44,274 nt of DNA from Spirochaetota bacterium (GCA_016933025.1 JAFGBT010000002.1:1-44274), one strand, 5' to 3'; shown: positions 1 through 8,562, counted from the first letter of the stretch. Translations and numbers: made by a program. The notes: generated by a model not told the origin, from the sequence alone.

Positions 1-3000
1 CTCCACGCCGTAGTACATGGAGGGGTACAGCACCTCGACCTCGCGCTCCTCGCCGTCGACTTCCTGTTTGGCCACCCGGCGCACGCGCAGGCCCTGGTCG
101 TCGTACCAGTACTGGCCCTTGATGTTGCCGTTCGAGGGGTCGGTTACCGTGCGTATCCGGTTGTAGCTGTCGTAGGCCATCTGCTTGGCCTTGCCCGCCT
201 TGTTGTCCCACTGCTGTATCATGTTGCCCGCGTCGTCGTACTGCATGACGAAGCGCGCGCCGTCCACCGCCGTGGTTATGGAGGTGGCCGCGTGGTTGGC
301 GTAGCCGTACGCCCAGTCGTCGGTCACCGAGCCGGTGTCCGCGTCGTAGATGGTCTTGCCGGTCAGGTTGCCGTTGGCCGAGTAGCCGTAGCCCAGCTCG
401 TACTTCTTCACGAAGCTCGTCCCGCCCGGTATGGGGGGCTCGCCGGGATCGCCCGGCTGTTCGGGGACCAGGGAGGTCTTCTCGTAGCTCCCCCGCGCCC
501 GGGCCAGCCGGTTCAGGCCGTCGTACGTGTACTCGTACCGTATGGTGCTCAGGCACGCGCCGTCTGCGGCCACGTCCGGATTGTTCTCGATCGCCGCGAT
601 GCTGTTGTCCACCTTGAACTCGTAGGTCACGTCCTGGACCTTCCAGGTCTGGCCGTTGTGCTGGGCCGTGGTCAACAGCTTCTCCAGCCTCCCCTTGATG
701 TCGTAGGTGTAGTAGGTTATCGAATTGTTGCCGCGGTGCACCTCGGTCATCTGGCCGAACTCGTTGTACTTGACCTCGGTCACGATCATCTTGGTCTTGT
801 TGCCGTTGTTGACGCCCACCTGGGTCACGCCCATCGCGTTGTAGGCATAGCCGGCGCCCAGCAGAACGCCGGTCTTCTCTTCAGGCGGATAGTATATTGT
901 CGTTTTCCTGTCCAGCAGGTCGTAATTGAAAAGCATCCAGTACCAGCCGGTGGTGTCGCCGGTGATGCGCCGGCGCTCGCCGTTGACCCGGCCTATCTTG
1001 TCGTAGTTGAATTCCTTGCGCTCCGCCGGGTCCTCTATGGCCACGAGGCGCCCCAGGGCGTTCTCCGCTCTCTCCGCGCCCAGGGGATTCGGCTCGAACT
1101 CCAGCGCGTCGTAGGTCATGACGACCGCGCCCTCGGTGCCGGGCAGGTCCTTGCGGGTCAGCCGTCCCAGGTTGTCGTATGTGTACGATGTCACCCGCCC
1201 CATGGCGTCCATGCGCGCCGCGGCCTCGCCGAAGGCGTTGTAGGAGACATACGCGTACCCCAGGTCGGGATCGCTCGACTCGGTCACCTGCCCGAAGGCG
1301 TTGTAGCGCCATGCAGCCACGTTGCTGCCGGATGTATCCTTGGCGCCGACCGCGAACAGGCCGGCAGGAATGTCAAGGGACATCCCTCCCCCCTCTCCCC
1401 CCGGGAGAGGGGACGGGGGTGAGGGCAGGTCCATCTTCTTCACGAGATTGCCCGCGATGTCATAGGCAAACCCTATCTTCGCGCTCACGAATTCGCCTGC
1501 CCCGAGCGAAGTCGAGGGGTCGCCCCTGCCCGAGTCCTCCACGTAGAGCACCAGGCCGCGCGCGTTCTTCACCGTGCGCTTGGACCTGCCGACGCTGTGC
1601 GTCTCTATGATCTCCCACGGGTCGTTGTAGGTGTAGGTTACCGAGGTCTCCGCCTCGCCCGCGAAGCCCGCCGGCAGGGTGACTTTTTTCACCCGTCCGC
1701 TCGCGTCGTACTGGGTCAGGGTCGGATTTTTTTCCGTGGTGTTCGCGCGGTAGGCGTCGATCTCGTCGTCCGCGGCCCACGCGGTCTGGCTCTTCCGTAT
1801 CACCCTGCCGAGCGCATCATACACCAGCCTGCCGGTCTTCACGTATTTTTTACCGGTCTCGTTTGTCGCGCTCCGCACCGAATGGATGGCGCGGCCCATG
1901 CCGTCGGCAAAGGTGCGCGTGGCTATCTCGCCGCCGCTGCCGTCATACTGCGTCACCTTGCCGGACAGGGGGAAGGCCGTCGAGTAGTCGTAATTCTGGA
2001 GCACCTTGATTTCGGAATCGATGTCGATCCGCTCTATGTCGAGCCTGCCGCATGTGTCGTACTCGAAATAAGTGCTGTTGCCGTTCGGGTCGGTCTTCCT
2101 GTTGATGCCGCCGAACGCGGATGCGTAGTTTATCTCGTACGTCGTGTCGAGGGGAACGGTCGCGCCAAGGACCCGGTCCTTGACGACGAACTGGTGCAGG
2201 CGGCCGTCGTATTCCTTTTCCGTGACCCGCGCCGGCGAGCCGCTCGCGTTGGTCTCGCGCACCCGGTTGCCGTACGCGTCATATTCGTATTCCATTATTT
2301 TATTCGAAACCGCGGGCAGGCCTGTGCCCGTGTAGCTCGCCGTCTCCCGCGTCACATTGCCGCGATCGTCATATTCGTACGATGTCGTGGTCTCGTAAGA
2401 GGTGCCGTCGAGGTTCTTTTTATAGTCAACGCGCATCTCGTTGGTCGAGTCTATGTTCGTGAAATGCGTGTAGGCCGTATTCGTGACCGGCTCGTGCGCG
2501 CCGTCGCTGTAGTGGTCGGTCACGCTCTCCGCCTTGGCCGTCATCTCGTATTCGCCCGGCGTCAGGGTGATGTTAGATGTCCGCGTCTCGGCGAGGGTGT
2601 CATTTCGGTACGTGCGCACTTCGGTCGGCTCGATAAGATAACTTCGCGTGGTCCTCCCCTCTCCCCCCGGGAGAGGGGCAGGGGGTGAGGGCTCGATCAC
2701 CCGCACGGTGTACTCGTTCTCGGTCCGGCTGTATTCCCTGCCATCCCAGCCGAGGAAACGGCTCTGTTTGACCGCGCCGGCCAGGGCGCGGTTCTTGCGG
2801 AAATCGTCGTAGGGGACGTTGTTGTACAGGCTGATGTTCTTGCTGCCGAGCGAATCAATCACCGTAAACTCGCCGAACCCGAAGTAGTCGGTCTCCTTGT
2901 AGCCGTTGATGAAGGCCGAGAAGGCGTAGCCCTTCGCGTATTCATACGCGGTGACGATCTCGCGGCCCAGCCCGTCGTTCACCGTGAGCCTGGTGCAGAC

Positions 3001-6000
3001 CTTGTAGTTCATGGGAAGGTGAGGCACGCCGTCTTCGCCGGTGTTGTCGAAAGCGGTCGAGTTGGCGTATTCGAAATCGTACGTGCCGCCGATGCCGTTG
3101 TTCACCCGGCTGATCATATCGGGCACGGTGCCGACGGTCTGGGCGAAGTACCAGGTCGGTTCTTTCAAGTGAAATATGCCGATGTCCGTCTTGCCGTCGC
3201 CGTTGTAGTCCCCCTGTATCCACCGGAACACGTAAAAGTCGTCGCTGTCCGTCAGGTCGGTGCGGTCTATTGTTGAGGCGGTTATCGAGCCCGTCTCAAA
3301 GGCGGACAGGTCGCAGCGCGTGCCGTTGAACACCGCTTTCCTGAGACCGTCCGCGCCACGGATCACCGGCGATTTGTTCTCCTCCCCCGCAACGTAGGCG
3401 AACTCGCCCTTGAATGAATAATCAGATGATACCGGAGTGTAATTGACGAGCGTCAGGCTGAAGGCTCCGCCGCTATCAGTAACGACTACGCGCATGAACT
3501 GCAGGCCGGTGCTCGTGTCGCGCCACAACAGCAGGCTCCCATCCTCCATGACCCTGCTCCGGCCGTCCTGCCATGAGACCGGGAAGACCGTGGCAGTCGG
3601 CTCCGTTACCGCCTCGAAGGTTATCGTGCCGGAGCCAATGGTCCCGATGTACCACTTGTGGTCGGCGGCGCGCATGTCCACCATGAGGACCTGGTCGGGG
3701 CTGCCGGCGGTCGCGGTGAACCTTCCCGAGAAGAACCTGAAGGCCTGCCGGTAGTTCCGCACCGCTTTGAACACGTCCGCGCTCAGGCCGGATATGGTCA
3801 GGGACGTTACGGTTGTGCCGGATACGAGCTCCCACTGCGGACCGGCTTCGCGCCGATCGTTGAGCACCAGGGCCTCGGCGCTGGAGTCATCGCTATCAAA
3901 ATTTCCTATAAAGTATACGCTCAGGCCGATGTCGAAATCGGGTATGGCCCCGCTGCCGAACTTCGCGGCAGGGTCGTTTTCCCACGCGCCGCTCCTGTTG
4001 CGCAGCACGCGGAAGACGTGCGACCCGCTCTCCTGCCGGTAATAGGCGATCGCGTCCCTGCCGCCGATTGACATTGGCCGGCCCTGGTTAAGTATCTTCG
4101 TGCCTTCGGCCTCAAGGTCGAGATCGTTCCACACGGCGGCGATCGCGCCGCTGCCGCTGTCCTTGTAGAGAATGTCGTCCCCTTTGCGGTCGAAGATAAG
4201 GATGGCCGGGACGGCGTTGCCGGTGCCGCTGTCGGTCATGAAATGCCCCGGGAACACGCGCTCGCCGCGGTCGGGATTGTAGTTGCCGTTGAACCGGTAG
4301 TCGATCTGCGCCGTTGACGAGGCGGACGACACCACCGCGCTGTCTTCGGCGATCGTCACCTCGTCGCGCGGCATGGGGGTGCGGAGCACCCGGTCGCGGC
4401 TGGGCCCGTACGAGAGGTTGTTGTAGATCCGGTACCGGAACCCGGTGCTGGTCGCCTCGCCGATCCAGAAGTTGCCGTCCTCGGCGCAGAAGAAGCCGAT
4501 GTCGGTCCGGCCGTCGCCGTTGAAGTCGCCCTGCAGCCAGCGGGTGATCCCCTTGAACTGAGGCACGCGCGAGAATATCCTGAACCTGATGGTGCCGTCG
4601 AGGGTCTCGCCGATGATCCATTCCGCGCTCTCCTTGTCGAACAACAGAAAGTCGGAATAGCCGTCGCCGTTGAAGTCGCCGCTGAACCGGTCGTGGCCGA
4701 ACAGGGCCTGCTCCGGCGCGGTGAAGACCTTGTAGACCTTCCACTGGAGCGTGAAGCCGAGGCCCTCCGCCCGGTAGTTCTCCGCCACCCACCACTTTCC
4801 GTCCCGCTCGTCGTAAATCGATATGTCGGTTCGGCCGTCGCCGTTGTAATCGCCGGAGAGAAAGTGCACCCTTCCCCGGTCCGCCCCGTAGGGCGAGGTG
4901 TCGGCCGTGTAGGGGCTGTCCATGTTCGAATCCGGGCTGTAGTCGTTCCGAAAAATGTTCCTGAAATGCTGTGAAAACTTGATGAATTCGAAGCTCCCGC
5001 CCATGTTGCGCATCAGGTACCAGGCGCCGTTTGCCTCGTCGAACAGGACCGCGTCGGAGAGGCCGTTGCCGTCGTAGTCGCCCGGGAACCACTCGCACGC
5101 GAAAATATCGAGGCCCGGGGCGTAGAGCCTGCCGAAGTTCAGGAACTCGAAGACCTGGCCGTTGTGCCGCGCCACCCAGAATTCCTTCGACTCCGTGAGG
5201 TAGAAGGCGATGTCGCTCCTGCCGTCGCCGTCATAGTCGCCGGTGACATTACCCTTGAACCACTGTATCTTCGACGGCCCGTCGTATCCCTGGAACCGGT
5301 TCGCGTACGTCTTGAAGGTATAGCCGCCGCCCACTTTGGCCTCGGCCGCCTTCCATAAGCCGTTTTCCGGGTTGAAAAAGACCATGTCCGATAGCCCGTC
5401 GCCGTTGAAGTCGCCCTCGAAGTACTGGGTGGCCTCCGGGTTGGCCTCGAGATCGCCGCTGTCCGGGTTGCTCACCATGCGCCATACGAAGTAGTGCTCC
5501 GCCGGCTGGTATATGAACTCGGGGCTGGTGGTGTTGCGCGTCGAATCGATCGTCTGCAGCAGCGGCCGGCCCGAGTCCTCCGAGGTCGCGTAAACCATTG
5601 AATAGCGCCACAGCTCCGTGTCCGTCCCGAATACGCCGAGGGGATCGTCCCACCCGGCCTCGACCGAGTCGAGGAGCCGGTCCATGCGCATCACGAACCC
5701 GGGCGCCTTTGACACGTAGGCCTCTTCGCGGTCGATGTAGTGGAAGCGAATATACTGCCGGGGCGACAGGCCTGCGTCGTTGCCCGTGTACCGTATCTCT
5801 TTCAAATAGAGGATATGATCCGCTTCGTAGGATGAATCGTCGTACTCGGCCGTCATGTAGTTGCCGTTTAGGTCAGTCGAGCGGCAGAAGTTCCAGATGT
5901 AGGTCTTCGAATTGTCGTCGGGCACGTATATCCTGCTCGAGAGGTCCTCGCCGAACACGGTCACCGTGCCCGCCTTGTCCACCACGCGCCACACGCCGCC

Positions 6001-6567
6001 GCTCGCCGAGTTGCTCAGGATGAACTTCGAAAACCCGGACTCGATCTCCAGCCGGTACACCCCGTCCTCGGTGTCGAGCTGCCCTTCGGCCTTTACCAGC
6101 CGCTGGCCGTTGAAGGTGAAGGTGTCCCGGTAGTCGTAGTAGAGCTGGCCGTTCTTCGTCGTCCGCGAGATCACGCCGAGGCCGGTCGACAGGCTCCAGC
6201 CTATGCCGGCCAGGCCGTCGCCGCCCGACGACGAATAGGAAAGGCCAACCGACGGCTGTATGCCGTGCCTGCCGGGCGGCGTCTCCATCGGATAATTGAG
6301 CGATACCGTGCCGTAGTTGTTGATCTGCGGCGGCTTGATGAACCCGGCGCCGGCCAGCGGGTCAAGCTTCGGCGCCTTCTCCTCCTCCTTGTCGCTCCGG
6401 TTGGTGGTCGCGGACAGGACGTCGTTGCCCTCGGGCGCGGCCGACCCGCCCGACGGAAAGGTAAGCGTCTCCAGGGTCTGGCTCTGGTCCAGCAGGTCCG
6501 TGCCGCCGCAGGAGAGTATCGCCCCGGCGGTTGCGCATAGTATGATATATTGGATATATTTATTCAT
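1..6567 (-). CDS. Giant SpvB/TcdB-like RHS-repeat lipoprotein (3' end off window)
   Basis: One frame stays open for 2189 codons from the ATG at 6567 to the left edge. The N-terminus is a short signal sequence ending in a lipobox-like ILSC (Cys about residue 20), so the protein is probably lipidated and exported. Residues about 80-160 look like an SpvB/TcdB N-terminus (LSYSSSGGDGLAGIGWSLS). Residues about 380-700 carry FG-GAP/VCBS-type repeats of the form GDFNGDGRTDI every 55-60 residues, for example near 5400, 5220, 4830, 4660 and 4510, with another near 3195. From about residue 1250 onward RHS/YD repeats dominate (YTYDNLGRLT near 1180). The family comprises large secreted or surface shell proteins that often encase a C-terminal toxin. 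That C-terminus lies outside the window, so no effector can be named. Frame phase was checked at 1-60, 1171, 4501 and the start, and agrees at all four. Confidence 0.9.
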   Translation of the reverse strand, partial: MNKYIQYIILCATAGAILSCGGTDLLDQSQTLETLTFPSGGSAAPEGNDVLSATTNRSDKEEEKAPKLDPLAGAGFIKPPQINNYGTVSLNYPMETPPGRHGIQPSVGLSYSSSGGDGLAGIGWSLSTGLGVISRTTKNGQLYYDYRDTFTFNGQRLVKAEGQLDTEDGVYRLEIESGFSKFILSNSASGGVWRVVDKAGTVTVFGEDLSSRIYVPDDNSKTYIWNFCRSTDLNGNYMTAEYDDSSYEADHILYLKEIRYTGNDAGLSPRQYIRFHYIDREEAYVSKAPGFVMRMDRLLDSVEAGWDDPLGVFGTDTELWRYSMVYATSEDSGRPLLQTIDSTRNTTSPEFIYQPAEHYFVWRMVSNPDSGDLEANPEATQYFEGDFNGDGLSDMVFFNPENGLWKAAEAKVGGGYTFKTYANRFQGYDGPSKIQWFKGNVTGDYDGDGRSDIAFYLTESKEFWVARHNGQVFEFLNFGRLYAPGLDIFACEWFPGDYDGNGLSDAVLFDEANGAWYLMRNMGGSFEFIKFSQHFRNIFRNDYSPDSNMDSPYTADTSPYGADRGRVHFLSGDYNGDGRTDISIYDERDGKWWVAENYRAEGLGFTLQWKVYKVFTAPEQALFGHDRFSGDFNGDGYSDFLLFDKESAEWIIGETLDGTIRFRIFSRVPQFKGITRWLQGDFNGDGRTDIGFFCAEDGNFWIGEATSTGFRYRIYNNLSYGPSRDRVLRTPMPRDEVTIAEDSAVVSSASSTAQIDYRFNGNYNPDRGERVFPGHFMTDSGTGNAVPAILIFDRKGDDILYKDSGSGAIAAVWNDLDLEAEGTKILNQGRPMSIGGRDAIAYYRQESGSHVFRVLRNRSGAWENDPAAKFGSGAIPDFDIGLSVYFIGNFDSDDSSAEALVLNDRREAGPQWELVSGTTVTSLTISGLSADVFKAVRNYRQAFRFFSGRFTATAGSPDQVLMVDMRAADHKWYIGTIGSGTITFEAVTEPTATVFPVSWQDGRSRVMEDGSLLLWRDTSTGLQFMRVVVTDSGGAFSLTLVNYTPVSSDYSFKGEFAYVAGEENKSPVIRGADGLRKAVFNGTRCDLSAFETGSITASTIDRTDLTDSDDFYVFRWIQGDYNGDGKTDIGIFHLKEPTWYFAQTVGTVPDMISRVNNGIGGTYDFEYANSTAFDNTGEDGVPHLPMNYKVCTRLTVNDGLGREIVTAYEYAKGYAFSAFINGYKETDYFGFGEFTVIDSLGSKNISLYNNVPYDDFRKNRALAGAVKQSRFLGWDGREYSRTENEYTVRVIEPSPPAPLPGGEGRTTRSYLIEPTEVRTYRNDTLAETRTSNITLTPGEYEMTAKAESVTDHYSDGAHEPVTNTAYTHFTNIDSTNEMRVDYKKNLDGTSYETTTSYEYDDRGNVTRETASYTGTGLPAVSNKIMEYEYDAYGNRVRETNASGSPARVTEKEYDGRLHQFVVKDRVLGATVPLDTTYEINYASAFGGINRKTDPNGNSTYFEYDTCGRLDIERIDIDSEIKVLQNYDYSTAFPLSGKVTQYDGSGGEIATRTFADGMGRAIHSVRSATNETGKKYVKTGRLVYDALGRVIRKSQTAWAADDEIDAYRANTTEKNPTLTQYDASGRVKKVTLPAGFAGEAETSVTYTYNDPWEIIETHSVGRSKRTVKNARGLVLYVEDSGRGDPSTSLGAGEFVSAKIGFAYDIAGNLVKKMDLPSPPSPLPGGEGGGMSLDIPAGLFAVGAKDTSGSNVAAWRYNAFGQVTESSDPDLGYAYVSYNAFGEAAARMDAMGRVTSYTYDNLGRLTRKDLPGTEGAVVMTYDALEFEPNPLGAERAENALGRLVAIEDPAERKEFNYDKIGRVNGERRRITGDTTGWYWMLFNYDLLDRKTTIYYPPEEKTGVLLGAGYAYNAMGVTQVGVNNGNKTKMIVTEVKYNEFGQMTEVHRGNNSITYYTYDIKGRLEKLLTTAQHNGQTWKVQDVTYEFKVDNSIAAIENNPDVAADGACLSTIRYEYTYDGLNRLARARGSYEKTSLVPEQPGDPGEPPIPGGTSFVKKYELGYGYSANGNLTGKTIYDADTGSVTDDWAYGYANHAATSITTAVDGARFVMQYDDAGNMIQQWDNKAGKAKQMAYDSYNRIRTVTDPSNGNIKGQYWYDDQGLRVRRVAKQEVDGEEREVEVLYPSMYYGVE
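1384..1425. repeat. GC-rich palindromic repeat inserted in-frame in the RHS gene (copy 1)
   Basis: The core is a C-run/G-run palindrome, cctctccccccgggagagg, followed by a G-rich tail ending gggggtgaggg. A near-identical copy lies at 2653-2691 in the same reading phase. Both are read in the gene frame as a proline- and glycine-rich stretch (PSPPxPLPGGRGE). The sequence is unlike RHS or VCBS repeats, which suggests an invading dispersed element. Confidence 0.75.
2653..2691. repeat. GC-rich palindromic repeat inserted in-frame in the RHS gene (copy 2)
   Basis: This is the second copy of the element at 1384-1425, with the same palindromic core and the same tail apart from a few substitutions. 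It is translated in the same phase as PSPPAPLPGGRGE, so neither copy breaks the 2189-codon frame. Confidence 0.75.
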
Positions 6568-6589
6568 AATAATTTGTTGCTCACTCACC

Positions 6590-6667
6590 AGATCGCTTCG
6601 TTATGCTCGCGATGACAGGGTCCACCCTTGTCATTGCGAGGGTTTCGTAGAAACCCGAAGCAATCTT
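6590..6667. repeat. Dispersed intergenic inverted-repeat element
   Basis: The left half (agatcgcttcg...ctcgcgatgaca) is an imperfect inverted copy of the right half (tgtcattgcgag...cgaagcaatct), forming a palindrome of about 78 bp between the giant lipoprotein start and the beta-barrel gene. Elements of this form are common in noncoding gaps of many bacterial genomes. A half copy follows at 6722. No coding function is apparent in 6568-6794. Confidence 0.7.
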
Positions 6668-6721
6668 GTACTTGATAACCTTCCGTATTGCATAAACCAA
6701 TCATCTCTCTGACCATTCGCA

Positions 6722-6759
6722 AGATCGCTTCGTCGCCTGCGGCTCCTCGCGATGACAGG
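6722..6759. repeat. Half copy of the 6590 repeat
   Basis: The stretch from agatcgcttcg to ctcgcgatgacagg repeats the left arm of the 6590-6667 element, with a different spacer. Confidence 0.6.
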
Positions 6760-6794
6760 TTTTTAAAAACATCGCCCCACGACCCCCGATCCTC

Positions 6795-7610
6795 TTACAA
6801 AAACTTATAACCTACTACAACCGAAAACGACATCGCCTGAAGAGGGCTCCCTGCCGTTGCGATAATGCTGTACCCGAATTCAAGCCCTGCGAAGAGCCCC
6901 CGGTACAGGGTAAGAGTGCACCCGGCGGACACGCCGAATATATTAATATATTCCAATATCTTTCCCTGGCCGAAAAGCCTGTCGAGCGGGTCGCTGTTCT
7001 TGTATTCCACCTTCGAAATCCCGTCGTACAAGCGCGCGTACGGCGTGATCGGCCCGGGAAATGATCCGGGCAGGGTGATGTCATACCGGTACACCAGGGC
7101 CGGGAAAAACTGTATCGTGCTGATGGTAGAACTGAAACTCAGACTGCTTTTATTGCTTTTCATTTCCGCGTACCGCACATGGAACTCCGGCGATATGCCG
7201 AAGAAATTGACATAGTAGACCGCAACCGCGCCGGAAATCAGGTGCGCCGGCCTGTACCGGCCGCCGTAATCGGCCACGGGGAAATATCCGCCATAGCTGA
7301 AAATTAGCCCTACGTATTCATTCGGTTTTTTCGTAATGAAGAGATCCCGCGCCGTTTTTTTACCGGACGGCTCAACGGTTTTCTGTTGTTCAGCCGTTTC
7401 CTTCATTGCCTGTTCAGGCTCCTGCACAGGAGCGCTCTCCTGACCGGTGCTTTCCTCATGCATGGTCTCACCAGGCGCGGGGCTATTCTGTGCCAGGATC
7501 CGCCTGTTTTGGCTATGCCAATTGCTCTCATATACGCCATCGGGTTGCGCATACATGGCGGATTGAGGCGCTGCGGCGGTAATCAATGTTATTAAAAATA
7601 TTAGTGACAT
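6795..7610 (-). CDS. Predicted outer-membrane beta-barrel protein
   Basis: The product is 271 residues and I do not recognise a specific family. Residues 1-21 form a hydrophobic signal-like segment ending near AMYAQ. Residues about 30-85 are a low-complexity Glu/Gln/Pro/Ser linker. The rest alternates polar and apolar residues with many aromatics and glycines, and the protein ends in GYKFL, as expected of a C-terminal beta-strand recognised by the Bam machinery. It shares its strand with the giant lipoprotein but is separated from it by repeats, so co-transcription is uncertain. No clear Shine-Dalgarno precedes the ATG, so the exact start is open. An OmpA-like or OprD-like barrel and a surface adhesin are both possible; the barrel call is inferred from sequence pattern. 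Confidence 0.65.
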   Translation of the reverse strand: MSLIFLITLITAAAPQSAMYAQPDGVYESNWHSQNRRILAQNSPAPGETMHEESTGQESAPVQEPEQAMKETAEQQKTVEPSGKKTARDLFITKKPNEYVGLIFSYGGYFPVADYGGRYRPAHLISGAVAVYYVNFFGISPEFHVRYAEMKSNKSSLSFSSTISTIQFFPALVYRYDITLPGSFPGPITPYARLYDGISKVEYKNSDPLDRLFGQGKILEYINIFGVSAGCTLTLYRGLFAGLEFGYSIIATAGSPLQAMSFSVVVGYKFL

Positions 7611-7634
7611 TTGTTATATCTGACCCCTCTTTGA

Positions 7635-7757
7635 CCCCCCTCCGGCTCCCCCCTTGGAAAGGGGGGAGTGTAACCCCCCTCCGACTCCCCCCTTTGTAAA
7701 GGGGGGAGAGAGAACCTGCCCCCTCCCCCTTACGAAGGGGGAGGGCCGGGGTGGGGG
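7635..7757. repeat. Three tandem C-rich/G-rich palindromic repeats
   Basis: Three head-to-tail units occur near 7635-7671, 7674-7711 and 7718-7757. Each reads as a C-rich arm, a short AT-containing loop, then a G-rich arm (cccccctt...aaggggggag). A fourth unit lies at 8125-8160. They fill the gap between the beta-barrel gene and the DUF559 gene and look like REP-type or MITE-like intergenic elements. Their hairpins could also terminate transcription, but no T-tract is present. Confidence 0.75.
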
Positions 7758-7759
7758 TA

Positions 7760-8113
7760 CTAACAGTACCCTCTTATCTTCTCAACAACCGGCTCTATAC
7801 CAGTTAAAATCTCATCATTCGTAAATCGCACGATCTTAATGCCTAACTCGCGTAAATATCGTTCCCTGTTCTTGTCATATTCAATTACTTCAATATTCAA
7901 ATGATACTCCCCGTCAATCTCAACAACCAGCTTCAATTCAGGACAATAAAAATCGACTATATACGGTCCGATGCTCACCTGTCTCCGAAATCTGATATTG
8001 TTGATCTGTCTCTTCCTTAACTTATCCCAGATGAGCTTCTCCGCATGAGTCGCATTGTTTCTTAAAATCCTTCTCTTTTCTTTCTCCGAAATCCTGTTGA
8101 ATATTTTCGTCAT
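7760..8113 (-). CDS. DUF559 endonuclease-like protein
   Basis: This 117-residue protein matches the DUF559 pattern, a small Vsr-like/PD-(D/E)XK fold protein. Visible elements are the N-terminal NATHAEKLIWDKLRKRQI helix, FRRQVSIGPYIVDFYCPELK, LVVEIDGEYH carrying the acidic and catalytic-type residues, and a C-terminal strand ending LGIKIVRFTNDE. DUF559 proteins are common as solitary genes and next to repeats or mobile elements; their biological role is not settled. The gene lies between two blocks of palindromic repeats and just outside the probable phage end, so it is most likely host-encoded. Confidence 0.88.
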   Translation of the reverse strand: MTKIFNRISEKEKRRILRNNATHAEKLIWDKLRKRQINNIRFRRQVSIGPYIVDFYCPELKLVVEIDGEYHLNIEVIEYDKNRERYLRELGIKIVRFTNDEILTGIEPVVEKIRGYC

Positions 8114-8124
8114 TACTCTTTTTA

Positions 8125-8160
8125 CCCCCCTCCATCTCCCCCCTTATTAAGGGGGGAGAG
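8125..8160. repeat. Fourth palindromic repeat, abutting the probable prophage edge
   Basis: The unit cccccctccatctcccccc...aaggggggagag matches those at 7635-7757. It is the last sequence of host-repeat character before the AT-rich region that leads into phage genes. Confidence 0.7.
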
Positions 8161-8260
8161 TGTATAAACCCGGGATAGAAAATATCTATGCGCAATTAAG
8201 TTAATACTGAAACACAACGAAAACGATTATAAATCAAGGATTTTCAGACGAAACAATAAA
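8161..8260. other. Probable left end region of the Mu-like prophage
   Basis: This AT-rich, gene-free stretch lies between the last host repeat and the early-operon terminator. Transposable phage ends usually begin 5'-TG. Two candidates are TGTATAAACC at 8161 and TGAAACACAACG at 8208. An ACGAAA-containing motif recurs at 8217 and 8248, 31 bp apart, with a weaker ACGTAAA at 8290; these could be transposase-binding sites. The TGTA at 8161 may instead belong to the host repeat, because a similar sequence follows the copy at 7635. The exact boundary is therefore not fixed. Confidence 0.35.
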
Positions 8261-8285
8261 AAAACTGTCGCATATTACGACAGTT
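8257..8285 (-). terminator. Intrinsic terminator of the leftward early operon
   Basis: Read on the minus strand, a perfect 8-bp stem (aactgtcg/cgacagtt) with a 7-nt loop is followed directly by a T-run. It lies 48 bp beyond the stop of the last early gene at 8333, as expected for the end of the leftward transcript. Confidence 0.8.
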
Positions 8286-8332
8286 ATAGACGTAAAAAAG
8301 GAGTAAAGTGGGACAGGCTGGGGAGATAAAGA

Positions 8333-8539
8333 TCACTCATTACGAGCGATCGCGGCATTTGCCCACATACAGGACTCTTCAATTTTCGTTAAAGCTATTG
8401 ACTTTTCCCTCGAATCGGGACAAAGAAGATCAACCAAAATCGCCATCTCTTTTGCCAATGATCGTATCTTTTCATAACGTTCAGGTTGGTTACCTTTCGG
8501 AGGATGGTAAGTAAAGTTATTCATGATTTTTTTATCCAT
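8333..8539 (-). CDS. acb2: Acb2/Tad1-family anti-CBASS/anti-Thoeris cyclic-nucleotide sponge
   Basis: This 68-residue protein has the signature of the Acb2/Tad1 hairpin family: an N-terminal FTYHPP..NQPERYEKIR segment, a helix with LAKEMAILVDLLCPDSREKS, and a C-terminal IEESCMWANAAIARNE. Acb2 proteins form hexamers that sequester cyclic di- and trinucleotide signals and so blunt CBASS and related defences; Tad1 relatives bind Thoeris signals. Which ligand this one binds cannot be read from sequence. The ATG at 8539 is chosen because GAAGGA lies seven bases upstream; an upstream TTG at 8554 overlaps that site and is less likely. It is the last gene of the early operon, so it would be made soon after infection or induction. 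Confidence 0.8.
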   Translation of the reverse strand: MDKKIMNNFTYHPPKGNQPERYEKIRSLAKEMAILVDLLCPDSREKSIALTKIEESCMWANAAIARNE

Positions 8540-8562
8540 GATGTGATCCTTCAATATATGAT

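Noticed and set aside
292..6540. Many long plus-strand and other-frame minus-strand open frames across the left 6.5 kb
   Set aside because: They are GC-rich shadows of the 2189-codon minus-strand gene; their translations are Arg/Pro/Val-rich with no domain, while the main frame shows continuous RHS and VCBS motifs.
7635..8160. Palindromic cluster as a CRISPR array
   Set aside because: Units are adjacent palindromes without uniform unique spacers, and no cas genes are near.
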